This document shows positions 8,218-16,535 of a stretch of 64,000 nt of DNA, piece by piece. This stretch comes from Olleya sp. Hel_I_94 (GTDB lineage Bacteria > Bacteroidota > Bacteroidia > Flavobacteriales > Flavobacteriaceae), in contig NZ_VISI01000002.1 of the NCBI RefSeq assembly GCF_007827365.1, positions 2,857,001-2,921,000 on the forward strand, read 5' to 3'. Below the pieces are notes generated by a model, which ran no database searches, was not told the DNA's origin, and saw nothing but the letters and a program-made list of their open reading frames with translations. The translations under genes and the position numbers were made by a program. The number at the start of each line of letters is the position of its first letter. Position 1 is the stretch's first letter.

Positions 8218-8988
8218 TTATTGTTTTTTATAAACGACAGGAATAATTTCGCCTTTTGCTAAGCAGTATTTTTCTATCGCTTTCGCGGAAAGTTTGCCAG
8301 TATAATCTACTTCATTCACCATAAAACCAATGTCTCTAAGTTTATTAAAGTAGTCGTATCCATAGACACGTACATGGTCGTATTGGCCAAAAATTTCAGC
8401 ACGTTCTTTTTTATCAGTAATGGTATTGTCTTCAAAAGTAGTTTGTCTAGTCAAATCCTGCGGAATTTGAAATATGCCATAACCACCAGGTTTCATAACA
8501 CGATATAACTCTTGCATAGCCTTAGTGTCATCCGGAATATGTTCTAGCACATGGTTGCATAAAATAATGTCATAACTGTTATCCTCAAACGGAAGATTAC
8601 AAATGTCTGCTTTAACATCTGCAATTGGAGATAATAAATCTGTTGTTGTATAATCAATATTGTCTAAGGCTCTAAAACGTTTTAAAAAACATTGCTCTGG
8701 TGCAAAATGTAGTACCTTTTTTTGATTTGTAAAAAAATCGGTTTCGTTTTGTAAGTATAACCATAATAACCTATGACGCTCTAAACTTAGGGTAGAAGGA
8801 GACAAGACATTATTGCGTTGTGTACCATAACCATATGGTAAAAAGCTTTTAAAGCTTTTGCCATCAATTGGGTCTGTAAACGTATCTCCTTTTAAAAAAA
8901 AAGCTAGAATAGGACGTACTACGTAACTAAGCCTTATTAGTAAAGGTCTAGGTATTAGATTTAATATAAGTTTAAATAGTTTTTTCAA
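8218..8988 (-). CDS. Class I SAM-dependent methyltransferase
   Basis: 256 residues. The Rossmann-fold methyltransferase core spans about 90-200. It has a glycine-poor motif I variant (VLHFAPEQCF), the acidic motif TTDLLSPIADVKADI, NLPFEDNSYDIILCNHVLEHI and the post-motif MKPGGYGIFQIPQD, typical of Methyltransf_11. The N-terminal 45 residues are basic and hydrophobic (LILNLIPRPLLIRL) and may associate with the membrane. The substrate is unknown. It lies inside the map operon, 5 bp after the DUF3050 gene. Confidence 0.88.
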   Translation of the reverse strand: MKKLFKLILNLIPRPLLIRLSYVVRPILAFFLKGDTFTDPIDGKSFKSFLPYGYGTQRNNVLSPSTLSLERHRLLWLYLQNETDFFTNQKKVLHFAPEQCFLKRFRALDNIDYTTTDLLSPIADVKADICNLPFEDNSYDIILCNHVLEHIPDDTKAMQELYRVMKPGGYGIFQIPQDLTRQTTFEDNTITDKKERAEIFGQYDHVRVYGYDYFNKLRDIGFMVNEVDYTGKLSAKAIEKYCLAKGEIIPVVYKKQ

Positions 8989-8993
8989 AGGAC

Positions 8994-9776
8994 TTAAGCT
9001 TCAACTGCTGCGTGTGCTGTTATTAAGTTGTAAATACCATCCCATAACTTAATACGATAGTTTAATGCTTGTTTAGAAACGTCTAAAACATCGTCCCATT
9101 TATTGGCATCATTAGAACAAAGTTCTTCAATCATTTTTAAAGATAAAGGACCATGCTCATCACCATCTAACTCGATATGACGATTTAAATAATAGGTAAG
9201 TTTGTTAAAGCTATTTTGATCGGCTTTAGATTGATTTATAATCTGAAAAAACATGTCAGGTATAACATCTTCACGACCAAAAGTAAACGCTGCAGCTATT
9301 TTATGTGCTTGATTTGTTTTAATTATTTCAAATGTAAACTTTACAAACGCTAAAGTTTCAGGATTTAACTGCACTGTTTTTAAAGCTTCGTCAATTGAAA
9401 ATCCACTTTGTAATTGCGCCATTAAATAATCAATTTGAATAGTATTAGCTCCAACTTGTTGCATCGCTTCTAGATACATTTCAAAGTGGCTTTTTGCTTG
9501 GCCTAACTCATTTATATCACTTTCTTCACCTAAAACTATTTCATTTATAAATCTAGCAATGGATGGATTTGCAACAGGAATCCAAGGTAAAGTTGTTGTA
9601 GTTAATTGATTTTGAAGCGCTTTTAATAACGACATAAAATCCCAAACAGCAAACACATGTTGTTCCATAAACACCTTAATATCCTCAATGTTTGATAAAA
9701 CAGAATATAATTTGTGGGTATTTAATGCTTGTCTTAAAGGCTGAAGCTGATCTTCTAAATAACTAATGGACATCAT
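8994..9776 (-). CDS. DUF3050 family protein (haem-oxygenase-like fold)
   Basis: 260 residues (or 259 if the second of two adjacent ATGs is used). It matches the DUF3050 pattern: FMEQHVFAVWDFMSLLKALQ near the N terminus and YYLNRHIELDGDEHGPLSLKMIEEL near residues 190-215. Both carry the conserved His/Glu residues expected of a haem-oxygenase-like helical bundle. Such proteins are predicted metal-dependent oxygenases, but no activity can be assigned. It lies 6 bp downstream of map. Confidence 0.85.
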   Translation of the reverse strand: MMSISYLEDQLQPLRQALNTHKLYSVLSNIEDIKVFMEQHVFAVWDFMSLLKALQNQLTTTTLPWIPVANPSIARFINEIVLGEESDINELGQAKSHFEMYLEAMQQVGANTIQIDYLMAQLQSGFSIDEALKTVQLNPETLAFVKFTFEIIKTNQAHKIAAAFTFGREDVIPDMFFQIINQSKADQNSFNKLTYYLNRHIELDGDEHGPLSLKMIEELCSNDANKWDDVLDVSKQALNYRIKLWDGIYNLITAHAAVEA

Positions 9777-9782
9777 TTTAAA

Positions 9783-10601
9783 TTATAGAACTAAAGGGTT
9801 TTGTCTAAATTCATCTTCTTCGTTACTAACAATACCTAAAGCATCATAAATATAGGCAAAGGTTGATAACAACTCAGGTTTACCATCTACGATAGCAACA
9901 TCATGCTCAAAATGCGCACTTGGTTTACCATCTAATGTGGTAATTGTCCAACCATCTCTATGTTGTTTAATACGTTGCGTGCCAAGGTTAATCATAGGCT
10001 CAATAGCCACAACCATACCTTCTATAAATTTTTTACCACGACCACGTTTACCGTAGTTTGGCATTTCTGGATCTTCATGCATTTTAGTTCCTAAACCATG
10101 ACCTACCAATTCACGTACAACGCCATAGCCATGATCTTCGCAATATTTTTGAATGGCATAACCAACATCTCCAACGCGATTACCAACTTTTAATTCTTTA
10201 ATACCAACGTATAAAGACTCTTTAGTCACTTGTAGTAATTTTTCGGTTTCAGGATCAATGTCACCTACAGCAAAAGTATAGGCGTGATCACCATAGTAAC
10301 CATTTAAAATTGAACCACAATCTATAGATATAATGTCTCCATTTTCTAAAGGCGTATTATTAGGAATACCATGCACCACTTGAGAGTTTGGACTCATACA
10401 TAAGGTGTTAGGAAAATCGTATAATCCTAAAAATCCTGGAACAGCACCTAAATCTCTGATGTGCTCTTCAGCAATTTTATCTAATTGTAAAGTGGTAACA
10501 CCTGGTTTTACTGCTTTAGCAACTTCACCTAATGTTTTAGAAACAACTAATGCAGCTGCGCGCATTAATTCTATTTCTTCTTTTGTTTTTACTATAATCA
10601 T
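9783..10601 (-). CDS. map: Methionine aminopeptidase, type I
   Basis: 272 residues from the ATG at 10601 (MIIVKTKEEIELMR). An upstream in-frame start would add seven residues not found in the family. It removes the initiator Met from nascent proteins. All five metal ligands are visible: Asp94 and Asp105 (SIDCGSILNGYYGDHAYTF), His167 (ELVGHGLG), Glu200 (VVAIEPM) and Glu231 (HFEHDVAI). His78 in the VVHGIPN motif is also present. There is no zinc-finger extension. It is the first gene of a four-gene operon with a -7 box just upstream. Confidence 0.96.
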   Translation of the reverse strand: MIIVKTKEEIELMRAAALVVSKTLGEVAKAVKPGVTTLQLDKIAEEHIRDLGAVPGFLGLYDFPNTLCMSPNSQVVHGIPNNTPLENGDIISIDCGSILNGYYGDHAYTFAVGDIDPETEKLLQVTKESLYVGIKELKVGNRVGDVGYAIQKYCEDHGYGVVRELVGHGLGTKMHEDPEMPNYGKRGRGKKFIEGMVVAIEPMINLGTQRIKQHRDGWTITTLDGKPSAHFEHDVAIVDGKPELLSTFAYIYDALGIVSNEEDEFRQNPLVL

Positions 10602-10619
10602 GGTTAAAAAAAATATGTG

Positions 10620-10627
10620 CAAATATA
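10620..10627 (-). promoter_or_regulatory. -7 promoter box of the map operon
   Basis: On the minus strand TATATTTG matches TAnnTTTG exactly. It lies 18 bp upstream of the map ATG and is divergent from the promoter at 10697. Confidence 0.5.
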
Positions 10628-10696
10628 ATTAAAATAAACTGCTTATTTTATTTTGAAGACATGACATTTAGCAGGTTTTAAAGTATTTTGATGTAT

Positions 10697-10704
10697 TATT
10701 TTTG
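10697..10704 (+). promoter_or_regulatory. -7 promoter box of the CoA-transferase gene
   Basis: TATTTTTG is an exact TAnnTTTG match, 19 bp upstream of the ATG at 10724. Earlier in-frame starts at 10688 and 10691 lie upstream of this box and are therefore unlikely. Confidence 0.5.
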
Positions 10705-10723
10705 TACTCTAAATTTTAAAATT

Positions 10724-11995
10724 ATGTTTACATCAGTCACAGCAGAAGACGCTGTAAAAGTTATAAAATCTAATGATCGTGTTTATATTCAGGCTGCAGC
10801 TGCTGCACCTCAGTCGTTAATTCAGGCGATGACTAAAAGGCATGAAGAGTTAAGGCATGTAGAGGTTTGTCACTTACATACCGAAGGAGAAGCACCTTAC
10901 GCTAACCCAGAATTAAAAGACAGTTTTCATGTTAATTCTTTTTTTATAGGAAAAAATGTGAGACATACCTTAAGAGCAGGAAATGGATCTTATACGCCTG
11001 TTTTTTTAAGTGAATTACCTGTTTTGTTTAAAAGAAACATTATTAATTTGGATGTGGCTTTTATACACGTATCTGTACCAGACAAACATGGGTATTGCTC
11101 TTTAGGTGTTTCTGTTGAAGCTACTTTAGCAGCAATTGATAATGCAACAACAGTTATTGCTCAAGTAAATAAATTTATGCCAAGAACACATGGAGCAGGA
11201 ATTATACATGTGTCAGAAATTGATACGTTTGTTGAAAGTCATCAACCTTTACCTGGACATGACATGGTGTTACCAAATGCTATAGAAAATACTATAGGTG
11301 ATTATGTGGCTAATTTAATCGAAGACAGAAGCACTTTACAAATGGGAATAGGATCTATACCAAATGCTGTGTTGACTAGATTAACAAACCATAAAGATTT
11401 AGGGTTGCATACCGAAATGTTTTCGGATGGTGTAATTGACTTAATTTTAAAAAATGTAATAAACGGAAACTACAAAGCTATTAATAGAGGTCGTGCTTTA
11501 TCTACCTTTTTAGTTGGATCACAACGTTTGTATGATTATGTTGACGATAATCCTTTTGTAGAAATGAGAGCATCAAACTATACTAATGATGTGTCCATTA
11601 TTAAACAAAATCCTAAAATGGTAGCTATTAATAGTGCAATTGAAGTTGATGTTACAGGTCAAGTTTGTGCAGATAGTATTGGTGCACATATGTATTCTGG
11701 AGTAGGAGGGCAAATGGACTTTATTAGAGGTGCATCTTTAAGTGATGGCGGAAAAGCAATTATAGCACTACCATCGGTTACTAAAAATGGAATTAGCAGA
11801 ATTGTCCCTACATTAAAACCTGGAGCAGGCGTAGTTACAACACGATCGCATGTGCATTATGTAGTTACAGAATATGGTGTTGCTAATTTATATGGAAAAA
11901 CCATAAAAGAACGTGTCAAAGCATTAGTTAATATTGCACATCCAGATCATAGAGAACTGATTGATAGGCAATATTTTGATTTAATAAAGTATTAA
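10724..11995 (+). CDS. Acetyl-CoA hydrolase/transferase family protein (4-hydroxybutyrate CoA-transferase-like)
   Basis: 423 residues from the ATG at 10724. It belongs to the AcetylCoA_hydro family of class I CoA-transferases, which move CoA between acyl groups through a glutamyl-CoA intermediate. Visible motifs are AQVNKFMPRTHG, the HTEMFSDGVIDL segment with the presumed catalytic Glu231, and the C-terminal GGQMDFIRGASLSDGGKAI ... TLKPGAGVVTTRSHVHYVVTEYGVANLYGKT block. Hydrolase and transferase cannot be told apart from sequence, and no acid-specific partner is nearby. Its stop codon overlaps that of the convergent HAD gene by 4 bp, with no terminator between them. Confidence 0.9.
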   Translation: MFTSVTAEDAVKVIKSNDRVYIQAAAAAPQSLIQAMTKRHEELRHVEVCHLHTEGEAPYANPELKDSFHVNSFFIGKNVRHTLRAGNGSYTPVFLSELPVLFKRNIINLDVAFIHVSVPDKHGYCSLGVSVEATLAAIDNATTVIAQVNKFMPRTHGAGIIHVSEIDTFVESHQPLPGHDMVLPNAIENTIGDYVANLIEDRSTLQMGIGSIPNAVLTRLTNHKDLGLHTEMFSDGVIDLILKNVINGNYKAINRGRALSTFLVGSQRLYDYVDDNPFVEMRASNYTNDVSIIKQNPKMVAINSAIEVDVTGQVCADSIGAHMYSGVGGQMDFIRGASLSDGGKAIIALPSVTKNGISRIVPTLKPGAGVVTTRSHVHYVVTEYGVANLYGKTIKERVKALVNIAHPDHRELIDRQYFDLIKY

Positions 11996-12393
11996 AATTT
12001 AAACCAACTTTTTTTCTTTGGTTTAGGTATTTGGGGAGTGTCGTTAGTTAACATCTGATAGATTTCTCCCCAACCTAATATACCACCAATATTACGGTCG
12101 TCTATAAATAGGTCTGCGTGGATTTTTCTACTTACTTCATTGTTAAAGGTTTCTTCAGGAAAACTTTGGTTTACAGCATAAAACGTGATTCCATTTTCTT
12201 CGCAATAAGCAACAGCTTCGTCAAGTTTTTTTCCGTGTCTGTAAGTCCATAAAATTAAGCGATGACCATCAGCTTGCAGGCGTTTTAAGGTTTCAAAAGC
12301 AAAAAGACGTTCTTGTCCAATACCTGGATATGCGTCTTCTACTATGGTTCCGTCAAAATCTACTGCAATTATAAGTCCTTTGGAAAGCTTCAT
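11992..12393 (-). CDS. HAD-like hydrolase, BT0820 family
   Basis: 133 residues. HAD motif I DFDGT lies at 13-17, motif II is in LILWTYR, and the aspartate pair IDDRNIGG serves as motif IV. There is no cap domain of note. It matches the short BT0820-type phosphatases of Bacteroidota, whose substrate is not established. Monocistronic; its 3' end overlaps the convergent CoA-transferase gene by 4 bp. Confidence 0.85.
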   Translation of the reverse strand: MKLSKGLIIAVDFDGTIVEDAYPGIGQERLFAFETLKRLQADGHRLILWTYRHGKKLDEAVAYCEENGITFYAVNQSFPEETFNNEVSRKIHADLFIDDRNIGGILGWGEIYQMLTNDTPQIPKPKKKSWFKF

Positions 12394-12769
12394 TTAATAT
12401 AAAAATTGAATCCAAAAATACAATAATTATTGATAAAGTAAAGGGTAATCTTAATAGTGGTACTTCAATTAGAATGAAACTCAAAATTAATTATAACGGA
12501 GTTCTCGATACACTTTTTTCGTGCCTCAAAAAGCACTCGAACTGACGTATGAGCAAAATAAGGTGTATTATAAATCGAGGTGTTTTTTAGCTCTCCTCTT
12601 GTTTTAAGAGGAGAATGAATTTTATTTCACTTTAAAACAAATAAAAAGAAAGAGGTGTTAAGTAATACTAAAACATTATAAATGTTTGATTTAGTTTTAA
12701 TTTTTGAAACAAAAAAACGTCCTATCAATTATAATAGAACGTTTATTGAGATTTAATATTGAATTTTTG
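12394..12769. other. 376-bp gene-free interval with palindromic, REP-like DNA
   Basis: No credible gene is seen. Around 12501-12579, CTCGAT (12504-12509) can pair with ATCGAG (12574-12579), and ATACAC (12508-12513) with GTGTAT (12563-12568). Inside lies a GTGC/GCAC hairpin at 12521-12536. A separate 9-bp stem (TCTCCTCTT/AAGAGGAGA, loop GTTTT) lies at 12592-12614. Such GTTCTCGATAC-type palindromic patches are a recurring intergenic repeat type in flavobacteria as far as I recall; copy number was not checked here. Confidence 0.45.
12711..12744 (-). terminator. Terminator of gpmI
   Basis: An 11-bp stem with one mismatch pairs AAACGTCCTAT with ATAGAACGTTT across an 8-nt loop. On the minus strand it is followed by seven T. 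Confidence 0.65.
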
Positions 12770-14287
12770 CTACACTAAACTATGACAAGTCATTGCTTTT
12801 GGTTGTTCTACACCCATTAATTTTAAAATGGTTGGAGCCATATCACCTAAAACACCATCTTTAATTGTTTTTAATTCTTTATCAATTAAAATAAGTGGCA
12901 CTGGATTAGTGGTATGTGCTGTATTTGGTGATCCATCAGGATTAATCATTGTTTCGCAATTACCATGATCTGCTATTAGTAACGTTGTGTAGCCATGCGC
13001 TAAAGCAGTAGTCACCACTTTTTCTACACATTTGTCCACAACCTCACAAGCTTGTATTGCAGCAGGCATAGAGCCTGTATGACCTACCATATCACCATTT
13101 GCAAAATTTAAGCAAACAAAATCCGTAGTTTCTTTTTCTAATTCTGGGACTAAAGCATCTGTTAACTCAAACGCAGACATTTCTGGTTTTAAGTCATAAG
13201 TTGCAACTTTAGGCGAATTTTTTAAGATGCGACTTTCTCCTTTAAAAGGCGTTTCTTGTCCTCCAGAAAAGAAAAATGTTACGTGAGGATATTTTTCAGT
13301 TTCGGCAATTCTTATTTGTGTTTTATTGTGTTTTTCTAATACTTCACCTAAGGTTTCAGTAATATTATCTTTATCAAACACCACATTAATTCCTGTAAAA
13401 GCATCACCATAATTTGTCATTGTCACGTAGTACAATTTCAATTTATGCATGTTCTGCTCATGATGGTCATTTTGATATAACGCATCTGTTAGTTCGCGTC
13501 CACGATCTGTTCTAAAATTAAAAAAGATAACAACATCGTCTTCTTTAATGGTAGTTAACGGAAGCCCTTTAGCATTTGATTTTATGATTGGTTTAATAAA
13601 TTCGTCTGTAATATCTGCATCATAATTATGCTGCACACTTTGTGGTAAGTTATTTGATATTTCTCCTGTACCATTAACTAAAGCATCGTATGCTAATTTA
13701 ATGCGTTCCCAACGATTATCACGGTCCATTGCATAGTAACGACCTGTTAAACTAGCAAGTTTTGTATTAGTGTTTAGAGTGAAATCTTCGATGTCTTGAA
13801 CAAACCCTTTTCCTGATTTTGGATCTACATCACGACCATCTGTAAAGGCATGAATATAAGTGTTTTTTACACCAGAAGCTTCTGCTGCAGTAATAAGTCC
13901 TTTTAAATGATTAATGTGAGAGTGGACTCCACCATCACTTAATAACCCTAATAAATGAACATTTTTATTTTCCGCTTTAGCGTAATTAAAAGCGTTAATT
14001 AAGACGCGTTCTTGTGCTAATGTATTATTATCAATTGCTAAGTTAATTTTAGCTAAATCTTGGTAGACTATGCGTCCTGCACCTAAATTCATATGACCAA
14101 CTTCGCTGTTACCCATTTGACCTTCTGGTAAGCCAACATGTAATCCGTCTGTGCGTAATTGCGCATTTGGGTAATTGTGATATAAACTATCTATAAAAGG
14201 TGTGTTAGCATTATCTATTGCAGAGACTTTTGGGTCAGGAGATTTACCCCAACCATCTAAAATCATTAAGATTACTTTTTTGTTCAT
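12770..14287 (-). CDS. gpmI: 2,3-bisphosphoglycerate-independent phosphoglycerate mutase
   Basis: 505 residues, the normal length. It interconverts 3- and 2-phosphoglycerate in glycolysis using two Mn ions. The alkaline-phosphatase-type core is complete: ILDGWG with Asp11, the phosphoserine loop GQMGNSEVGH (Ser61), HSHINHL, GRDVDP, GRYYAMDRDNRWER, FNFRTDRGREL, NFANGDMVGHTG and the C-terminal IADHGNCE. It has its own promoter box (14308-14315) and terminator. No signal peptide; cytosolic. Confidence 0.97.
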   Translation of the reverse strand: MNKKVILMILDGWGKSPDPKVSAIDNANTPFIDSLYHNYPNAQLRTDGLHVGLPEGQMGNSEVGHMNLGAGRIVYQDLAKINLAIDNNTLAQERVLINAFNYAKAENKNVHLLGLLSDGGVHSHINHLKGLITAAEASGVKNTYIHAFTDGRDVDPKSGKGFVQDIEDFTLNTNTKLASLTGRYYAMDRDNRWERIKLAYDALVNGTGEISNNLPQSVQHNYDADITDEFIKPIIKSNAKGLPLTTIKEDDVVIFFNFRTDRGRELTDALYQNDHHEQNMHKLKLYYVTMTNYGDAFTGINVVFDKDNITETLGEVLEKHNKTQIRIAETEKYPHVTFFFSGGQETPFKGESRILKNSPKVATYDLKPEMSAFELTDALVPELEKETTDFVCLNFANGDMVGHTGSMPAAIQACEVVDKCVEKVVTTALAHGYTTLLIADHGNCETMINPDGSPNTAHTTNPVPLILIDKELKTIKDGVLGDMAPTILKLMGVEQPKAMTCHSLV

Positions 14288-14307
14288 TTTATTAGATTTT
14301 GTTTATA

Positions 14308-14315
14308 CAAATATA
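14308..14315 (-). promoter_or_regulatory. -7 promoter box of gpmI
   Basis: TATATTTG on the minus strand lies 20 bp upstream of the gpmI ATG and directly downstream of the terminator of the preceding operon. Confidence 0.5.
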
Positions 14316-14321
14316 AAAACA

Positions 14322-14345
14322 AAAGTCCTGCAATTGCAGGACTTT
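14322..14345 (-). terminator. Terminator of the GNAT-VanY-M48 operon
   Basis: A perfect 24-bp palindrome (AAAGTCCTGCAA paired with TTGCAGGACTTT) is followed by a T-rich stretch on the minus strand. Confidence 0.7.
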
Positions 14346-14367
14346 AAGGCTTATTTACTATATCGTT

Positions 14368-15132
14368 TTAGTTAAGACTATACTTTTTAATAGACGCTCT
14401 AATATGTTCAATGCGGTTGTCTGGGTCAGGATGTGTGCTTTGCATCTCTGGTTGTCTGTTAGGTCCTGCAGCACGTTTTAAAATTTCCATTACATCTATC
14501 ATTTCTTCTGGATTATAGCCTGCACGAAGCATAAAACGTACACCTAAATCATCGCTTTCTAACTCATCATCACGACCATTGGTTAGTAATTTTGTCATTC
14601 CGTACTGTTGTATAAATCCTCCAGCATCAGCACCTACAGATCCAGCAGTTGATAGACCTTGCCAAAGCTCAGAATTTGCAATACGTTCTGCGCTATGTTT
14701 TCCTAGTACGTGACCAATTTCGTGACCTAAAACGCCAGCTAATTGGTCCTCGTTTTCTAATTGAGAAAATAAGGCGTATGTGATAAATATTTGTCCTCCT
14801 GGTAATGCGAATGCATTAATGGTATTTGGATCTGCTAGTAAGTGAAATTCATATTTATAAGGTGTGTCCTTAGCAATACTGTTGTTAACTAGCTTGTTTC
14901 CAACATTGTCTACTAAAGCTTGATAGTTTTCATTGGCATATAAACCACCATGTTGAGCAGCCATTTGATCGCGACTTTGTAATCCCATTTGGATTTCTTG
15001 ATCTGGTGTCATGGATATGGCTTGTTTTTTTCCTGTGTAAGGATTTATTTCTTGTTGACTGCAATATTTAAAACCGAAAAAAGCAGCAATACATAAGCCA
15101 ATTAATAGTCGTCCTTTTAAGTTTCCTCTCAT
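14368..15132 (-). CDS. M48 family zinc metallopeptidase (LoiP/YggG-like)
   Basis: 254 residues. The N-terminal hydrophobic segment (LLIGLCIAAFFGF) ends with KYCSQQ; this may be a membrane anchor or an atypical lipobox. The catalytic motif HEIGH has His137, Glu138 and His141, and the third ligand Glu192 lies in DDELESDDLG. The FALPGGQIFI and THPDPDNRIEHI family motifs are intact. It probably degrades misfolded envelope proteins facing the periplasm. It is the last gene of an operon with the VanY-like peptidase, 25 bp upstream. Confidence 0.9.
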   Translation of the reverse strand: MRGNLKGRLLIGLCIAAFFGFKYCSQQEINPYTGKKQAISMTPDQEIQMGLQSRDQMAAQHGGLYANENYQALVDNVGNKLVNNSIAKDTPYKYEFHLLADPNTINAFALPGGQIFITYALFSQLENEDQLAGVLGHEIGHVLGKHSAERIANSELWQGLSTAGSVGADAGGFIQQYGMTKLLTNGRDDELESDDLGVRFMLRAGYNPEEMIDVMEILKRAAGPNRQPEMQSTHPDPDNRIEHIRASIKKYSLN

Positions 15133-15157
15133 TATATCAATGTGTTAATGCTACAAT

Positions 15158-15886
15158 TTACAAAAGTTCTGGGTTAATATCTAAAATATTTTGAGAGATG
15201 TATTTGTTGATGAAATCTGCTGTAAATGAATCGATTCCGGATAATCCTTCAGTTTTTAATATTTCTGTGATATTTAAGTTTTTGTATGCTTTTAAATATG
15301 GAGTTGAAAGTGCCTTGTAGCTAAAGTGCCAAGGTTCGTATTTGAAGCCTTTACGATTAGCATTGTCAGTATATACTACATAAAAACCGTAAGTAGAAGC
15401 GTTAGTATCCATCCATTCTTTTAGCTTACAATATGGACCATTGTTATGATAGTTTTTAGGCAACAAAACATTGTTTGGCTGCTTAACATTGGTTTGGTAA
15501 ATATCAATATCTGTTCCCCAATGATGACGTGATGTCCCAGGAATTGTAGAGTATTCTATTATTTTTTTGATATTATCATGACTAGATAATCCTTTTGCTT
15601 TATTGCTTTTAAATTTGCGTTCCCAAATGCGTTTTTGATGCGCAAAACTTCTGTAACTTGAAACTGTACCAATACTAATTCCGTCTTTTAAAGCTGCAGC
15701 TTGCATTTTTTTAAAGGCTAAATGGGCTTCTTCTCTTAGATTATATCCGTTTCCAAATAATTGAGGGTTACCTTTTCCTATTAATTCTTGTTCAGAAATA
15801 CTAGATTGATTAAATGCAAGTTGTGGTAGTGTAGCTATTGAAATTACAATAAATACTATAAAGTTTAATAGTGTGTTTTTTTTCAT
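15158..15886 (-). CDS. D-Ala-D-Ala carboxypeptidase, VanY-like M15 family
   Basis: 242 residues with an N-terminal signal sequence (LLNFIVFIVISIATLPQLAF). M15B zinc peptidase residues are present: SRHHWGTDID (ligands His121 and Asp128) and EPWHF (Glu184, His187), plus the SSYRSF loop. It is predicted to trim D-alanine from peptidoglycan stem peptides in the periplasm. It overlaps the GNAT gene by 4 bp (ATGA), so translation is coupled. Confidence 0.9.
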   Translation of the reverse strand: MKKNTLLNFIVFIVISIATLPQLAFNQSSISEQELIGKGNPQLFGNGYNLREEAHLAFKKMQAAALKDGISIGTVSSYRSFAHQKRIWERKFKSNKAKGLSSHDNIKKIIEYSTIPGTSRHHWGTDIDIYQTNVKQPNNVLLPKNYHNNGPYCKLKEWMDTNASTYGFYVVYTDNANRKGFKYEPWHFSYKALSTPYLKAYKNLNITEILKTEGLSGIDSFTADFINKYISQNILDINPELL

Positions 15887-16356
15887 TTTATAGATTTGTG
15901 CATGACGTAATGTGGTCCAACTTTTGGGATGTCAAAAATTTCTCCAATAGTTTCAAAACCATTGTTTTTATAAAAATTTAAAGCTTTAATTCTGGCATTA
16001 AACCATAGTCTATCAATTTTCTTAGTTTGTAAAAACTGAACGCCATAATTTAGTAGCTGTTTGCCAAAATGCTTGCCTTGATAGTTTTCTAAAACACCCA
16101 TAGCGCGCAGTCTGTATTGTGTTTTATCATTAAATAAAGGAGAGCAATCCGCAACAAATGTGCTTACAGCAACTAAATTGTTTTTGTAATACAATCCAAA
16201 ATGATATGTGTTTTCTAAATCATCTTGCTGAATATAACAGGCTTCAATAGGTTTTCCGTGTCTTAGTACAGCATGTCTAATAGGTATGGTTGCTTTACCA
16301 GAAATTTGTTTTATAATTATATCGGTATTTATAATCTGATTTAAGTTAGGTTGCAT
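15883..16356 (-). CDS. GNAT family N-acetyltransferase
   Basis: 157 residues from the ATG at 16356. A longer reading from TTG at 16395 is rejected because that codon lies in the -7 box. The acetyl-CoA binding loop is YQGKHFGKQLL (Q/R-x-x-G-x-G/A type), followed by LWFNARIKALNFYKNNGFETIG. The substrate is unknown. It is the first gene of the operon GNAT-VanY-M48, with a 4-bp overlap to the next gene. Confidence 0.85.
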   Translation of the reverse strand: MQPNLNQIINTDIIIKQISGKATIPIRHAVLRHGKPIEACYIQQDDLENTYHFGLYYKNNLVAVSTFVADCSPLFNDKTQYRLRAMGVLENYQGKHFGKQLLNYGVQFLQTKKIDRLWFNARIKALNFYKNNGFETIGEIFDIPKVGPHYVMHKSIK

Positions 16357-16392
16357 ATCGTTAAGTCTATTAATCTTGTGAAAGTCACATGT

Positions 16393-16400
16393 CAAAATTA
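16393..16400 (-). promoter_or_regulatory. -7 promoter box of the GNAT-VanY-M48 operon
   Basis: TAATTTTG on the minus strand exactly matches TAnnTTTG. It leaves a leader of about 30 nt to the chosen ATG at 16356. Confidence 0.5.
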
Positions 16401-16470
16401 ACTAATTTTGACTTAAATTATAGCTATGGCTTTTTGCTTTACAGAATTAAAAACTCAAGCATTATAAAAA

Positions 16471-16505
16471 AACACCCTTTGCATAAATTCATTATGGCAA
16501 AGGGT
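16471..16505 (-). terminator. Terminator of the surface-protein operon
   Basis: ACCCTTTGC pairs with GCAAAGGGT, and the stem continues with CATAA/TTATG after one mismatch. On the minus strand it is followed by a run of seven T. Confidence 0.75.
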
Positions 16506-16535
16506 ATTAGTTTTATTGTATAATACTTCTAGATT

